Source of the DNA: Prevotellaceae bacterium UBA1726
GTDB lineage: Bacteria > Bacteroidota > Bacteroidia > Bacteroidales > Bacteroidaceae
Length of the DNA stretch: 38,034 nucleotides
Reading direction: 5' to 3'
Assembly: GCA_002316005.1 (NCBI GenBank)
Contig: DCIM01000086.1
Span: forward strand, 69,058-107,091
Below are positions 9,030 to 17,478 of the stretch, piece after piece; positions within the stretch are counted from its first letter, which is position 1, and the number at the start of each line of letters is the position of its first letter. Made by a program: the position numbers and the translations under genes. The notes under the pieces are model-generated. The model saw nothing but the letters and a program-made list of their open reading frames with translations. It was not told where the DNA came from and did no database searches.

Positions 9030-10094
9030 TTAATCAGCCGAGAATTGCTTTATTCGCTGTTCTTCTTCAAGTTTGCAGATAAGCAAAGTGCCATCCTTTT
9101 CGGCAACGATATAATCCTTCAATCCCTGAATGACAACCTTCTTTTCCTGAGTTGTGTGGACAACACAACCCGTTGAGTCATACATGTGGATATTCTCGCC
9201 AATGAGCGAATTGCCATACATATCGTGCTCCGTCTGCTGAAGTAATGAACCCCAAGTACCAAGGTCGCTCCATCCGAATTCTGCAGGGAAGACAAACACT
9301 TCCTCGGCTTTCTCCATAATGGCATAATCGACAGAAATGCTTTCACAGTCGCCATAACGCTCATCAATGAATTCCTGCTCGCGCTCTGTGCCGTAATAAG
9401 GAAGCAAAGCCTCAAAGATACGACTTGTGACTGGCTGATAAATGCGGAAGGCATTCACGATGGTTGAAACATTCCAAATGAAGATTCCGGCATTCCAGAA
9501 ATAATTGTTTTGAGCAACATATTTTTTCGCCAGTTCAAGCTGAGGTTTTTCGCGGAAAGTATCAACGCGGAATATCTCTTTGTTGCGTGCAGAAAGGTGA
9601 GAAAGATCGGCTTGAATATAGCCATAACCAGTTTCCGGACGATTTGGTTTCATGCCTAATGTAACGATTGCATCAGTCTCTGAGGCAAACTTTAAGCTTG
9701 ATGTGACAACTCGCCTAAACTCAGGCACATCCATTACGATTGCATCACTCGGAGTTACTACAATATTTGCCTTAGGATCGCTCGCTTTTATTCGCCAAGA
9801 AACATACGCAATACAAGGTGCTGTGTTGCGGCGGCATGGTTCGAGAAGAATATGACTACGCTCGATTTCAGGCAACTGTTCTGCCACAATATCAGCATAA
9901 TCGCGATTGGTAAGTACCCATACATTCTCGTCAGGTACTACTCCGCGAAAACGGTCGTAAGTGAGTTGTAAGAGAGTTCTGCCAACTCCCATTACATCGA
10001 TAAACTGCTTTGGTCGTTCTGGAGTGCTCATTGGCCAGAAGCGGCTGCCCACTCCACCAGCCATAAGCACAAGATGGTTATTTTCGTTTGCCAT
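9030..10094 (-). CDS. manC: mannose-1-phosphate guanylyltransferase (GDP-mannose pyrophosphorylase)
   Basis: Forms GDP-mannose from GTP and mannose-1-phosphate for surface polysaccharides and GDP-fucose. The nucleotidyltransferase signature GGVGSRFWPMS with downstream PKQF (residues about 12-30) is clear, as are NRPETGYGYIQ and EKPQLELAKKYV. At 354 residues it has only the nucleotidyltransferase and short beta-helix parts and lacks the isomerase domain of the bifunctional ManC/AlgA type. The segment FGWSDLGTWGSL is also typical. It stands alone, with its own -7 box 24 bases upstream and its own terminator, so it is probably housekeeping rather than part of a capsule locus. Confidence 0.93.
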   Translation of the reverse strand: MANENNHLVLMAGGVGSRFWPMSTPERPKQFIDVMGVGRTLLQLTYDRFRGVVPDENVWVLTNRDYADIVAEQLPEIERSHILLEPCRRNTAPCIAYVSWRIKASDPKANIVVTPSDAIVMDVPEFRRVVTSSLKFASETDAIVTLGMKPNRPETGYGYIQADLSHLSARNKEIFRVDTFREKPQLELAKKYVAQNNYFWNAGIFIWNVSTIVNAFRIYQPVTSRIFEALLPYYGTEREQEFIDERYGDCESISVDYAIMEKAEEVFVFPAEFGWSDLGTWGSLLQQTEHDMYGNSLIGENIHMYDSTGCVVHTTQEKKVVIQGLKDYIVAEKDGTLLICKLEEEQRIKQFSAD

Positions 10095-10118
10095 TTCTAT
10101 TTTTTACATTTTGAAAGG

Positions 10119-10126
10119 CAAATGTA
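10119..10126 (-). promoter_or_regulatory. -7 box TACATTTG of manC
   Basis: Minus-strand TACATTTG matches TAnnTTTG and gives a leader of about 20 bases. It shares the short divergent region with the methyltransferase promoter. Confidence 0.6.
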
Positions 10127-10186
10127 CATAAAAAAAAAGAAACAAAAGAAGATTTGGTCTAAAAAAACTAAATTTACACTAAAGTT

Positions 10187-10218
10187 TTTGATATATTGCT
10201 GATTTTTTCGTAATTTTG
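10187..10218 (+). promoter_or_regulatory. promoter of the SPOUT methyltransferase gene
   Basis: TTTG (10187-10190), exactly 20 bases, then TAATTTTG (10211-10218): a full match to the Bacteroidetes -33/-7 pattern. The start codon lies 5 bases beyond the box. Confidence 0.75.
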
Positions 10219-10222
10219 CAGT

Positions 10223-10906
10223 GTGATTAGCAAAGCTAAAATAAAACTGATTAAATCGCTCGAGCAGAAGAAATACCGCTCGGCGGAAGGCTTGTTTGTA
10301 GCCGAAGGACCAAAGGTCATCGGCGAACTGAGCAAGATTTGCCGTCCTGTGGAGGTTTTTGAAGGCGAAGATGCCACTAAGGCGAGTTTCCTTCAGCATC
10401 CTCAGGGCATGTTGGCGTTATTCCCTACGAGCATTTTCGAGAATATTCAGCCACAGTCGAAACTGAAACTGATGCTCGATGGAGTTCAAGATCCGGGAAA
10501 CCTTGGCACAATAATACGTATTGCCGACTGGTTTGGCATTGACCACATCTATTGCTCACGCGAGACAGCAGATGTTTTCAATCCAAAGGTCGTTCAGGCA
10601 ACAATGGGAAGTCTGGCAAGGGTTAAAGTGGAATATACCGACCTCTCCGCCCTACTCGACTCTCTGCCAGAGGATTATCCTGTTTACGGAACTCTGCTTG
10701 ATGGTAATAATATATATAAGGAGAAACTCGACGACTATGGAATAATCGTTATGGGCAATGAGGGAAATGGCATTTCTGACGCTATTCGCCAGAAGGTGAA
10801 CCGCAGATTGCTCATTCCGAGTTATCCGGAAGACCGCCCAACTGCCGAAAGCCTCAATGTGGCAATAGCAACGGCAATTGTTGTGGCGGAATTCAGAAGA
10901 GGTTAA
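10223..10906 (+). CDS. TrmH/SpoU-family RNA 2'-O-methyltransferase
   Basis: A 227-residue SPOUT methyltransferase that would methylate a ribose 2'-OH in rRNA or tRNA using S-adenosylmethionine. The N-terminal substrate-binding domain (KYRSAEGLFVAEGPKVIGEL) precedes the three SPOUT motifs: DPGNLGTIIRIADWFGI, IVMGNEGNGIS and ESLNVAIATAIV, which build the trefoil knot. The start is GTG at 10223: the family's N-terminal pattern begins here, and the promoter box ends at 10218, so no upstream codon is available. The message is therefore probably leaderless. The exact RNA target cannot be told from sequence. Confidence 0.9.
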   Translation: MISKAKIKLIKSLEQKKYRSAEGLFVAEGPKVIGELSKICRPVEVFEGEDATKASFLQHPQGMLALFPTSIFENIQPQSKLKLMLDGVQDPGNLGTIIRIADWFGIDHIYCSRETADVFNPKVVQATMGSLARVKVEYTDLSALLDSLPEDYPVYGTLLDGNNIYKEKLDDYGIIVMGNEGNGISDAIRQKVNRRLLIPSYPEDRPTAESLNVAIATAIVVAEFRRG

Positions 10907-10947
10907 GTTCGGCGATTCGCCGCACATAAACATATTTTTTTACAAAG

Positions 10948-11799
10948 ATGGAATTATACACAAGAAGAAGTATCTCGGAGTGCCTGAGCGAAGGTTGGAC
11001 ACTCATGAGTACAAACATTGGCAGGATAGCAAAATCAATGTGGTGGCCTACATTGCTCATGGTTCTTTTTGCCGCAATTACAGCACCAGCAGTATTCGCC
11101 ATTGAGAAGCATAGTATCGAGAATGGTGCAACAGCAACAGACGCAGTATTTGCGTGTCTGTTCATTGTGGCGATGTTTGCGATTATGATTCTGTTCAACG
11201 CGAAGATTTTCAAACTTCTCAACGAACAGACAACCCGATTCTGCATCAAAAGAACAGCAAAACTGACAGGTGTGGTTGTTTGCATCTCCATACTGATTAC
11301 GGCAATTCTAATTAGTATTGTCTTAGGGGCAATGTTGCTTATTGCAAAAGGAATTGTTGCACAAACGATCGGCATTGTTTTGTTTGCCATTGTTTACATT
11401 TTGGCAATTATTGCTGATGTTATTGTCTTCTCGCCAATATATTATGTTGGCGTGAAATATCTCGTTGAACCGGAAATGAAGCTGAAGGATATGGGCAAAG
11501 CCTACAAGCGAGGATGGAAAAACATTGGAAAGATTATTGGTTTCACAATGCTCTCATCACTATTGATATTCATTGCTCAATGCATCATCTCGTTGCCTGG
11601 AGTAATAGCAATGCTTGCAGCCTCTTTGTCGCTTCAGGGCATTGCCTATGGCGACCCATCTGGATTGCCTTCTTCGTTCACAGTAATCTTTGGATTGACA
11701 GCGGGCATTTCATGCTTCATCACATGCATCTTGATGGTGTGGTTCACTCTTTCGGAATACTATCTCTACGGATCAATTGAATCAAAATATCGTTCATGA
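10948..11799 (+). CDS. polytopic membrane protein of unknown function
   Basis: A 283-residue protein with about six hydrophobic helices: near residues 30-52, 66-90, 107-130, 133-165, 200-232 and 245-270. It begins with an amphipathic, charged segment (MELYTRRSISECLSEGWTLM) and has a cytoplasm-like charged loop KYLVEPEMKLKDMGKAYKRGWKN. This resembles uncharacterised membrane proteins of Bacteroidales with a glycerophosphoryl-diester-phosphodiesterase-membrane-domain-like layout, but I do not recognise the family firmly. Its stop overlaps the hisB start (ATGA), so the two are translationally coupled although no functional tie is evident. A GC hairpin (10910-10922) lies just upstream. Confidence 0.8.
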   Translation: MELYTRRSISECLSEGWTLMSTNIGRIAKSMWWPTLLMVLFAAITAPAVFAIEKHSIENGATATDAVFACLFIVAMFAIMILFNAKIFKLLNEQTTRFCIKRTAKLTGVVVCISILITAILISIVLGAMLLIAKGIVAQTIGIVLFAIVYILAIIADVIVFSPIYYVGVKYLVEPEMKLKDMGKAYKRGWKNIGKIIGFTMLSSLLIFIAQCIISLPGVIAMLAASLSLQGIAYGDPSGLPSSFTVIFGLTAGISCFITCILMVWFTLSEYYLYGSIESKYRS

Positions 11800-12866
11800 A
11801 AAAAGTTCTATTCATCGACCGTGACGGCACCTTGATAAAGGAACCAGCCGACGAACAGATTGACTCATTCGAGAAACTCGTTTTCACAGAGGGCGTTTTC
11901 AAAGCACTCTCGTTTATTGTTGAGCATACAGATTATGAACTCGTGATGGTTAGTAACCAAGACGGATTAGGCACAGATTCTTTCCCTGAGGATACTTTCT
12001 GGCCTGTGCACAACTTCATCCTGCAGACGCTCAATAGCGAAGGCATCGAGTTTAAGAAACAACATATCGACCGCCATTTCCCTGAAGATAATTCGCCATT
12101 CAGAAAACCCGGCATTGAGATGCTCCGCGAATATCTCAACAATGAAGAATACGATATTCCGGGGTCATTCGTTATTGGTGATAGGGAAAGTGATGCTCAG
12201 TTGGCCGAGAACCTCGGTTGCAAAAGCCTCATCCTCGGAAAAGACGGCATGAATTGGGCAAAGATTGCCGAAATTGTCTTTGCGGGAGAACGAACTGCAG
12301 AAGTGGTTCGAATAACAAAAGAAACTGATATCACAGTTCGCGTCAATCTTGATGGAAATGGAAAGTGCGATATTGCAACAGGCCTTGGATTCTTCGACCA
12401 TATGCTTGAGCAGATTGGTAAGCACGGAATGATTGATTTGTATGTGCGTTGCAATGGCGACTTGCATGTTGATGAACACCATTCTATTGAGGATACGGCC
12501 CTTGCATTAGGCGAATGTATATTGAAGGCATTAGGCGACAAACGAGGAATTGAACGTTATGGCTATTGCCTTCCTATGGACGATTGCCTTTGCCAGGTAG
12601 CACTCGATTTTGGCGGTCGTCCTTGGCTCGTATGGGATGCAGAATTCAATCGCGAGAAGGTGGGCGAAATGCCTACAGAGATGTTCCTTCATTTCTTCAA
12701 GTCGCTTAGCGACGCAGCAAAGATGAACCTCAACATCAAGGCTGAAGGACAAAACGAGCATCATAAGATTGAAGGCATTTTCAAAGCCCTTGCACGAGCA
12801 CTGAAGATGGCTGTACGCAGAGATATCTATCACTATCAGTTGCCATCAACAAAAGGGACTTTGTAA
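11796..12866 (+). CDS. hisB: bifunctional histidinol-phosphatase / imidazoleglycerol-phosphate dehydratase
   Basis: Carries out two non-consecutive steps of histidine synthesis. Residues 1-165 are a HAD phosphatase with the DxD nucleophile pair D8/D10 (FIDRDGTL) and GDRESDAQLAENLG. Residues about 167-356 are the dehydratase, with the manganese-binding motifs FFDHMLEQIGKHG, DEHHSIEDTALALG and EHHKIEGIFKALARAL. The 356-residue length equals the usual fused enzyme. It overlaps the preceding membrane-protein gene by four bases and no other his gene is in the window, so hisB is separated here from at least its immediate pathway partners. Confidence 0.96.
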   Translation: MKKVLFIDRDGTLIKEPADEQIDSFEKLVFTEGVFKALSFIVEHTDYELVMVSNQDGLGTDSFPEDTFWPVHNFILQTLNSEGIEFKKQHIDRHFPEDNSPFRKPGIEMLREYLNNEEYDIPGSFVIGDRESDAQLAENLGCKSLILGKDGMNWAKIAEIVFAGERTAEVVRITKETDITVRVNLDGNGKCDIATGLGFFDHMLEQIGKHGMIDLYVRCNGDLHVDEHHSIEDTALALGECILKALGDKRGIERYGYCLPMDDCLCQVALDFGGRPWLVWDAEFNREKVGEMPTEMFLHFFKSLSDAAKMNLNIKAEGQNEHHKIEGIFKALARALKMAVRRDIYHYQLPSTKGTL

Positions 12867-12905
12867 GTTTAATGATTTAACTATAAGTTAAAGAATATAT
12901 ACATA

Positions 12906-12937
12906 TTTGCACAGGTCAGTTTTTTTTCGTACCTTTG
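12906..12937 (+). promoter_or_regulatory. promoter of the mmdA operon
   Basis: TTTG (12906-12909), 20 bases, TACCTTTG (12930-12937). The leader before the mmdA ATG would be about 43 bases. Confidence 0.75.
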
Positions 12938-12983
12938 CAGAGAATTTGCAATTTGAAATCAAAATAAAAACTATAATACAATT

Positions 12984-14549
12984 ATGAGTAAGCAAACAGA
13001 AAAGATTAAGGCTCTCATTGAAAAGCGTGAAGTAGCAAAGCTTGGCGGTGGCGAGAAGGCCATCGAGAAGCAGCATGCACGCGGCAAATACACAGCACGC
13101 GAGCGTATTGATATGCTCGTTGATGAGGGTTCTTTCGAAGAGTACGACATGTTCAAGCAGCATCGCTGCACAAACTTCGGTATGGAGAAGAAGCAGTATG
13201 CTGGCGATGGCGTTGTTGTTGGTTCTGCAACAATCGACGGCCGTTTAGTATATGTATCAGCACAGGATTTCACAGTTCATGGAGGTTCACTCTCTGAGAC
13301 TATGTCGCAGAAGATTTGCAAAGCTATGGATATGGCAATGCAGAATGGCGCACCTTTCATTTGTATGAACGACTCTGGTGGTGCTCGTATTCAGGAGGGT
13401 ATCTGCTCTCTCGCTGGTTATGGCGAATTGTTTGAGCGTAATATCCTTGCTTCGGGCGTTATCCCACAGATTTCTGCAATCATGGGCCCTTGTGCCGGTG
13501 GTGCAGTTTATTCTCCTGGTCTTACAGACTTCATCCTTATGACAGAGGGCACATCATACATGTTCCTCACAGGTCCAAAGGTTGTAAAGTCAGTAACTGG
13601 CGAGGATGTTGATGCAGAAAGTCTTGGTGGCGCTTCTGTTCACGCTACAAAGTCGGGTGTTACCCACTTCACAGCAAAGACAGAGGAAGAGGCCTTCGAG
13701 ATGATTAAGACTCTCCTCTCTTACATTCCTTCAAACAATATGGAGGAGGCTCCACGAGTAGAATGCAATGACCCTATCAACCGTGCAGAGGATCTTCTGA
13801 ACGAGATTCTCCCTGATGACCCTAACAAGGCATACGATATGTATAAGGTTATTGGTGCTCTCACAGACAATGGCGAGTTCTTCGAGGTTCAGCCTAAGTT
13901 CGCAAAGAACATTATCACAGGTTTTGCTCGTTTCAACGGTCAGTCAGTAGGTATCGTTGCTAACCAGCCTTCTGCCTATGCAGGTGTACTCGATACAAAC
14001 GCTTCGCGCAAGGGTGCTCGTTTCGTTCGTTTCTGCGACGCATTCAACATTCCGATCGTATCGCTCGTTGATGTACCAGGATTCCTCCCAGGTACAGGTC
14101 AGGAGTACAATGCAGTAATCCTCCACGGCGCACAGCTTCTCTATGCATACGGTGAGGCTACTGTTCCAAAGATTACTATCACTTTGCGTAAGTCATACGG
14201 TGGTTCACACATCGTAATGGGTTGTAAGCAGTTGCGTGCCGACCTCAACTTCGCTTGGCCTACAGCAGAGATTGCCGTTATGGGTGCAAGTGGTGCTGTT
14301 GCCGTTCTTCAGGCTAAGGGTATCAAGGCCGTTAAGGAAGAAGGTGGTGATGTTGCAGCATTCATCGCAGAGAAGGAAGAGGAGTACACAGAGATGTTCG
14401 CTAATCCTTATCAGGCTGCTCAGTATGGTTATATTGACGATGTAATCGAACCACGCAATACTCGTTTCCGCATTTGCCGCGGTTTGGCTCAGCTTGCTCA
14501 CAAGCGCCAGTCACTCCCTGCAAAGAAGCATGGTTGTATGCCTATGTAA
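12984..14549 (+). CDS. mmdA: acyl-CoA carboxyltransferase subunit (methylmalonyl-CoA decarboxylase alpha / propionyl-CoA carboxylase beta)
   Basis: A 521-residue carboxyltransferase that moves the carboxyl group between (methyl)malonyl-CoA and carrier-bound biotin. The two crotonase-fold halves are recognisable from GGSLSETMSQKICKAMDMA and NDSGGARIQEGI in the first and VDVPGFLPGTGQEYNAVI with GGSHIVMGCKQL in the second. The next genes are a small subunit and a biotin carrier, but there is no biotin carboxylase beside them. That favours the sodium-pumping decarboxylase of the succinate-propionate pathway, with the membrane beta subunit encoded elsewhere, over a propionyl-CoA carboxylase. The latter cannot be excluded. 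Confidence 0.92.
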   Translation: MSKQTEKIKALIEKREVAKLGGGEKAIEKQHARGKYTARERIDMLVDEGSFEEYDMFKQHRCTNFGMEKKQYAGDGVVVGSATIDGRLVYVSAQDFTVHGGSLSETMSQKICKAMDMAMQNGAPFICMNDSGGARIQEGICSLAGYGELFERNILASGVIPQISAIMGPCAGGAVYSPGLTDFILMTEGTSYMFLTGPKVVKSVTGEDVDAESLGGASVHATKSGVTHFTAKTEEEAFEMIKTLLSYIPSNNMEEAPRVECNDPINRAEDLLNEILPDDPNKAYDMYKVIGALTDNGEFFEVQPKFAKNIITGFARFNGQSVGIVANQPSAYAGVLDTNASRKGARFVRFCDAFNIPIVSLVDVPGFLPGTGQEYNAVILHGAQLLYAYGEATVPKITITLRKSYGGSHIVMGCKQLRADLNFAWPTAEIAVMGASGAVAVLQAKGIKAVKEEGGDVAAFIAEKEEEYTEMFANPYQAAQYGYIDDVIEPRNTRFRICRGLAQLAHKRQSLPAKKHGCMPM

Positions 14550-14550
14550 T

Positions 14551-14599
14551 GGTTAACGGTTAATGGTTATTGGTTAAAGGTTAATGGTTAACGGTTATA
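14551..14599 (+). repeat. seven tandem GGTTAAN-type heptamers between mmdA and the small subunit
   Basis: The gap is seven consecutive 7-base units beginning GGTTA, at 14551, 14558, 14565, 14572, 14579, 14586 and 14593. Five are GGTTAAN and two GGTTATN. The tract begins two bases after the mmdA stop and its last base is the A of the next ATG. Slippage would change intergenic spacing. Confidence 0.9.
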
Positions 14600-14748
14600 T
14601 GGATAAAAACATTTATGCAGCAATTGCCATGGCAATCTACGAATTCCAGGGCAACAATGTACACGATATCGAATCGGGCATCATCACAATCAAGCCTAAA
14701 CAGACAATGTGGGATGCAAAGTTCTTGAGTTTCACCCAGAAACCATAA
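14599..14748 (+). CDS. 49-residue small subunit of the biotin-dependent decarboxylase (probable)
   Basis: The frame reads MDKNIYAAIAMAIYEFQGNN and continues through VHDIESGIITIK to FLSFTQKP. The pattern of an amphipathic helix with AAIAMAIYE, then HDIES and a short ITI strand, resembles the C-terminal part of OadG/MmdD-type gamma/delta subunits and the tiny extra subunit known from the Veillonella enzyme. There is no membrane segment, so it would be a soluble linker between carboxyltransferase and partners. Position between mmdA and the biotin carrier supports this. Codon use looks like that of its neighbours. Assignment to a named subunit is inference. Confidence 0.7.
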   Translation: MDKNIYAAIAMAIYEFQGNNVHDIESGIITIKPKQTMWDAKFLSFTQKP

Positions 14749-14783
14749 GGAATTGATAATTTAGAATTTGTAAAAATTACATT

Positions 14784-15209
14784 ATGAGTACATTCAAATA
14801 TACAATCGACGGTAAGGAATATGTTGTAGAAATCGGCGAGGTTAAGGAAAACATCGCATCTGTTACCGTCAATGGCGAAGCCTTCGAAGTTGAAATGGAG
14901 AAGAAGGCTGCACCTGAGAAGAAGAAGCCTGTTCTCGGTCAGCCAAAGGCTGAAGAGGGTGAGGCAACTGTTACTTCTGCGGCAAACATCAATGCTAACA
15001 ACGCCTTGAAGGCTCCACTGCCTGGTGTAGTGACAGAGATTAAGGTTGCTGTTGGTGATGAGGTTGCTGCTGGCGACACACTCGTTGTCCTTGAGGCAAT
15101 GAAGATGGCCAACAACCTTGAGGCAGAAAAGGGCGGTAAGGTTACTGCTATCTGCGTAAAGGTTGGCGAGAGCGTAATGGAGGATACTCCACTCGTTGTC
15201 ATTGAGTAA
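14784..15209 (+). CDS. biotin carboxyl carrier protein (biotin/lipoyl attachment domain)
   Basis: A 141-residue carrier that shuttles CO2 on biotin between the carboxyltransferase and the membrane decarboxylase or a biotin carboxylase. Residues about 1-45 form a small beta-domain (FKYTIDGKEYVVEIGEV), about 48-75 an Ala/Pro/Lys-rich flexible linker, and about 72-141 the biotinyl fold, with the acceptor lysine K107 in EAMKM. This matches the gamma subunit of methylmalonyl-CoA decarboxylase in length and layout. It follows the 49-residue gene by 35 bases and precedes the GT5-like gene by 25. Confidence 0.93.
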   Translation: MSTFKYTIDGKEYVVEIGEVKENIASVTVNGEAFEVEMEKKAAPEKKKPVLGQPKAEEGEATVTSAANINANNALKAPLPGVVTEIKVAVGDEVAAGDTLVVLEAMKMANNLEAEKGGKVTAICVKVGESVMEDTPLVVIE

Positions 15210-15234
15210 TAAAGATAAATTCAAGAATACAAAT

Positions 15235-16038
15235 ATGCCTAAGAAAATTCTGTTCATCAACCAGGAGATTACTCCTTATGTACCTGAATCAGCTATGGCT
15301 CTGCTGGGACAGCAGTTGCCAGAGAGTATCCAGGCAAAGGGTTATGAGATCCGTACTTTCATGCCAAAATGGGGAACCATCAACGAAAGACGCGGTCAGT
15401 TGCATGAGGTAATCCGTCTCTCGGGAATGAACATCGTAATCGGAGGAAACGATCATCCTCTGCTCATTAAGGTTGCTTCAATCCCAGTATCACGCGTACA
15501 AGTTTACTTTATCGATAATGATGAGTTCTTCAAGAAGCGTGGCATGGGAGTTGACGAAAGCGGCAACGAATACAAAGACAATGGCGAGCGTGCCATCTTC
15601 TTTGCGCGTGGCGTTCTGGAGACTGTGAAGAAACTCCGTTGGGCCCCAGATGTAATTGTTTGTCAGGGATGGATGGCAGCAGTCGTTCCTGTTTACCTGA
15701 AGAAGATTTACAGCGAGGAACCATGTTTCGCCAACACAAAGGTTGTAACAAGTCTGTTTGATACAGAAATGAAGTGTGAGTTCGGCGATCAGTTCAAGTC
15801 ATGCGTTGAATTCCAGGAAGTGACAACAGAAACACTTGCGGAATACAAGGACAGTTTCGACTTTGTTGAACTTGGCAAGATGGCACTTGACAATAGTGAT
15901 GGTGTCGTTGTTGCTACAGAGCAGGTCAATGCCGAACTGATGGATTACGCAAAGAATAAGAATCTCCCAGTGCTCGACTATCCTGGCGAGAACTTCGGAG
16001 AGGCATATCAGGCATTCTTTGAGAAATTAACAGAATAA
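15235..16038 (+). CDS. glycogen/starch synthase N-terminal (GT5) domain-like protein
   Basis: A 267-residue protein opening KKILFINQEITPYVPES, with IQAKGYEIRTFMPKWGTINER and the later PDVIVCQGWMAAVVPVYLKK. These match the N-terminal, ADP-glucose-acceptor half of GT5 glycogen synthases. The C-terminal nucleotide-binding half is missing, so it is probably not an active synthase by itself; single-domain versions of this kind are common in Bacteroidales. I took ATG 15235 because an earlier in-frame ATG (15196) lies inside the biotin-carrier gene and adds polar residues absent from the family start. It is followed 10 bases later by the DUF4270 lipoprotein gene. Confidence 0.85.
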   Translation: MPKKILFINQEITPYVPESAMALLGQQLPESIQAKGYEIRTFMPKWGTINERRGQLHEVIRLSGMNIVIGGNDHPLLIKVASIPVSRVQVYFIDNDEFFKKRGMGVDESGNEYKDNGERAIFFARGVLETVKKLRWAPDVIVCQGWMAAVVPVYLKKIYSEEPCFANTKVVTSLFDTEMKCEFGDQFKSCVEFQEVTTETLAEYKDSFDFVELGKMALDNSDGVVVATEQVNAELMDYAKNKNLPVLDYPGENFGEAYQAFFEKLTE

Positions 16039-16048
16039 TAAGAATTCT

Positions 16049-17473
16049 ATGAAAATTAGAACACTACTATCTACTATTTGTGTAGCATTATGCATAATTG
16101 CGTGTGATGAAACCACCGGCACTCTCGGCTATGGTCTCACAAGCAAAAGCGACTCATTGGCAATTTCGTCTGAGACATACTATATCACGACTCGTTCTAT
16201 TGCCGCTGATTCCGTATTTGCTCGCAACACATTAAGTTACCTTGGTACTATCCTCGATCCTGAGACAGGCGAGTATATTTCAGCCAACTTCATGACACAG
16301 TTCCATACACTTGAGGACTACCAGTTCCCAAAGTTGGATTCTATCGTAAGTCGCGATGAAAATGGAATGGTTCAGGCTGACTCTTGTGAAATCCGCCTTT
16401 TCTTTAATAAATTCTACGGTGACTCACTTACAGCGATGAAGTGTACCGTAACAGAGTTGGATCGTCCGATGAAAGAGAACGAGGTTTACTACTCAAACTT
16501 TGACCCTAAGGCAGAAGGCTTTCTTCGCAAAGATGGTTTGAAGGTTTCAAAAACTTACACATTGACAGATATGAATGTGCCTATTGGAACCCGTGACGGT
16601 TCTGATTACACAAAAAATATCCGTATCACTCTGAACGAGCCATATACTGACAAGAATGGTGTGACATACAACAACTACGGTACATATATCATGCGTAAGT
16701 ACTATGAAGATCCTACACTCTTCAAGAACTCCATCCGCCTTGCCAATATTATTCCAGGTATGTATGTTGAGTCTACTGGTGGCGTTGGAAGTATGGCTTA
16801 TGTAATGCTTCCTCAGTTGAATCTCTACTTTGAGTATCATGGAAAATCGGATACAACTTCTTATGTAGGTACAACTTCATTCTCTGGAACACAGGAGGTT
16901 TTGCAGAAGACAAACTTTGTTAACGAGAAGGAGAAAATCCAAGAACTCGTAGACAAGGACGATTGTACATACCTCAAGACTCCTGCGGGTATCTTCACTG
17001 AGGTGACAATCCCTGTTGATGAGGTATGCTATGGTCATGACAATGATACTATCAATACAGCTCAGTTCATTTTGCAGCGTATCAACAATGATGTACAGAG
17101 TGAGTACAACTACGATATACCTTCTACAGTATTGCTCCTTCCAAAAGATAGCCTCTATAGTTTCTTTGAGAATAAGAGTATACCAAATTACAAGACATCG
17201 TACCTTGCTACTTACAGTTCAACCAATAACACTTACATTTTCAACAATATTGGTTCGATGATAAAGGCCATGCAACAGGCAAAGTTGAACGGAGAAACTT
17301 CTGAGGATTGGAACAAGGCTGTGGTAATACCGGTTACAACCTCAACGAACTCTTCGAGCGCAATTGTCAAGACTGTACACAACATGGCTCTTACTTCAAC
17401 AAGATTGGTTGGTGGCCCTAACAACCCGCACGACCCGATAAAGTTGTATGTCATATATAGTAAATATAAATAA
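16049..17473 (+). CDS. DUF4270 lipoprotein
   Basis: A 474-residue predicted lipoprotein with a signal ending in the lipobox-like CIIAC (Cys about 19), followed by DET. The body contains the DUF4270 layout: YLGTILDPETGEYISANFMTQF near the start, a beta-rich middle, and a C-terminal NPHDPIKLYVIYSKYK. The family is found in Bacteroidetes with no established function and is likely on the cell surface or periplasmic side of the outer membrane. Pairing with the GT5-like gene directly upstream may mean a shared role in an envelope glycan, but that is inference. Confidence 0.88.
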   Translation: MKIRTLLSTICVALCIIACDETTGTLGYGLTSKSDSLAISSETYYITTRSIAADSVFARNTLSYLGTILDPETGEYISANFMTQFHTLEDYQFPKLDSIVSRDENGMVQADSCEIRLFFNKFYGDSLTAMKCTVTELDRPMKENEVYYSNFDPKAEGFLRKDGLKVSKTYTLTDMNVPIGTRDGSDYTKNIRITLNEPYTDKNGVTYNNYGTYIMRKYYEDPTLFKNSIRLANIIPGMYVESTGGVGSMAYVMLPQLNLYFEYHGKSDTTSYVGTTSFSGTQEVLQKTNFVNEKEKIQELVDKDDCTYLKTPAGIFTEVTIPVDEVCYGHDNDTINTAQFILQRINNDVQSEYNYDIPSTVLLLPKDSLYSFFENKSIPNYKTSYLATYSSTNNTYIFNNIGSMIKAMQQAKLNGETSEDWNKAVVIPVTTSTNSSSAIVKTVHNMALTSTRLVGGPNNPHDPIKLYVIYSKYK

Positions 17474-17478
17474 GGTGT

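Noticed and set aside
10910..10922. CGGCG-ATT-CGCCG hairpin as terminator of the methyltransferase gene
   Set aside because: The nearest T-run is about 12 bases further on, so it does not have intrinsic-terminator form; it may still have a role in the leader of the membrane-protein gene.
12876..12892. AT hairpin after hisB as a terminator
   Set aside because: Six A/T-rich pairs without a following T-run are too weak to call.
14551..14599. Telomere-like repeat
   Set aside because: Heptamers resemble telomeric units only superficially; they lie inside an operon in a gene-dense chromosome region.
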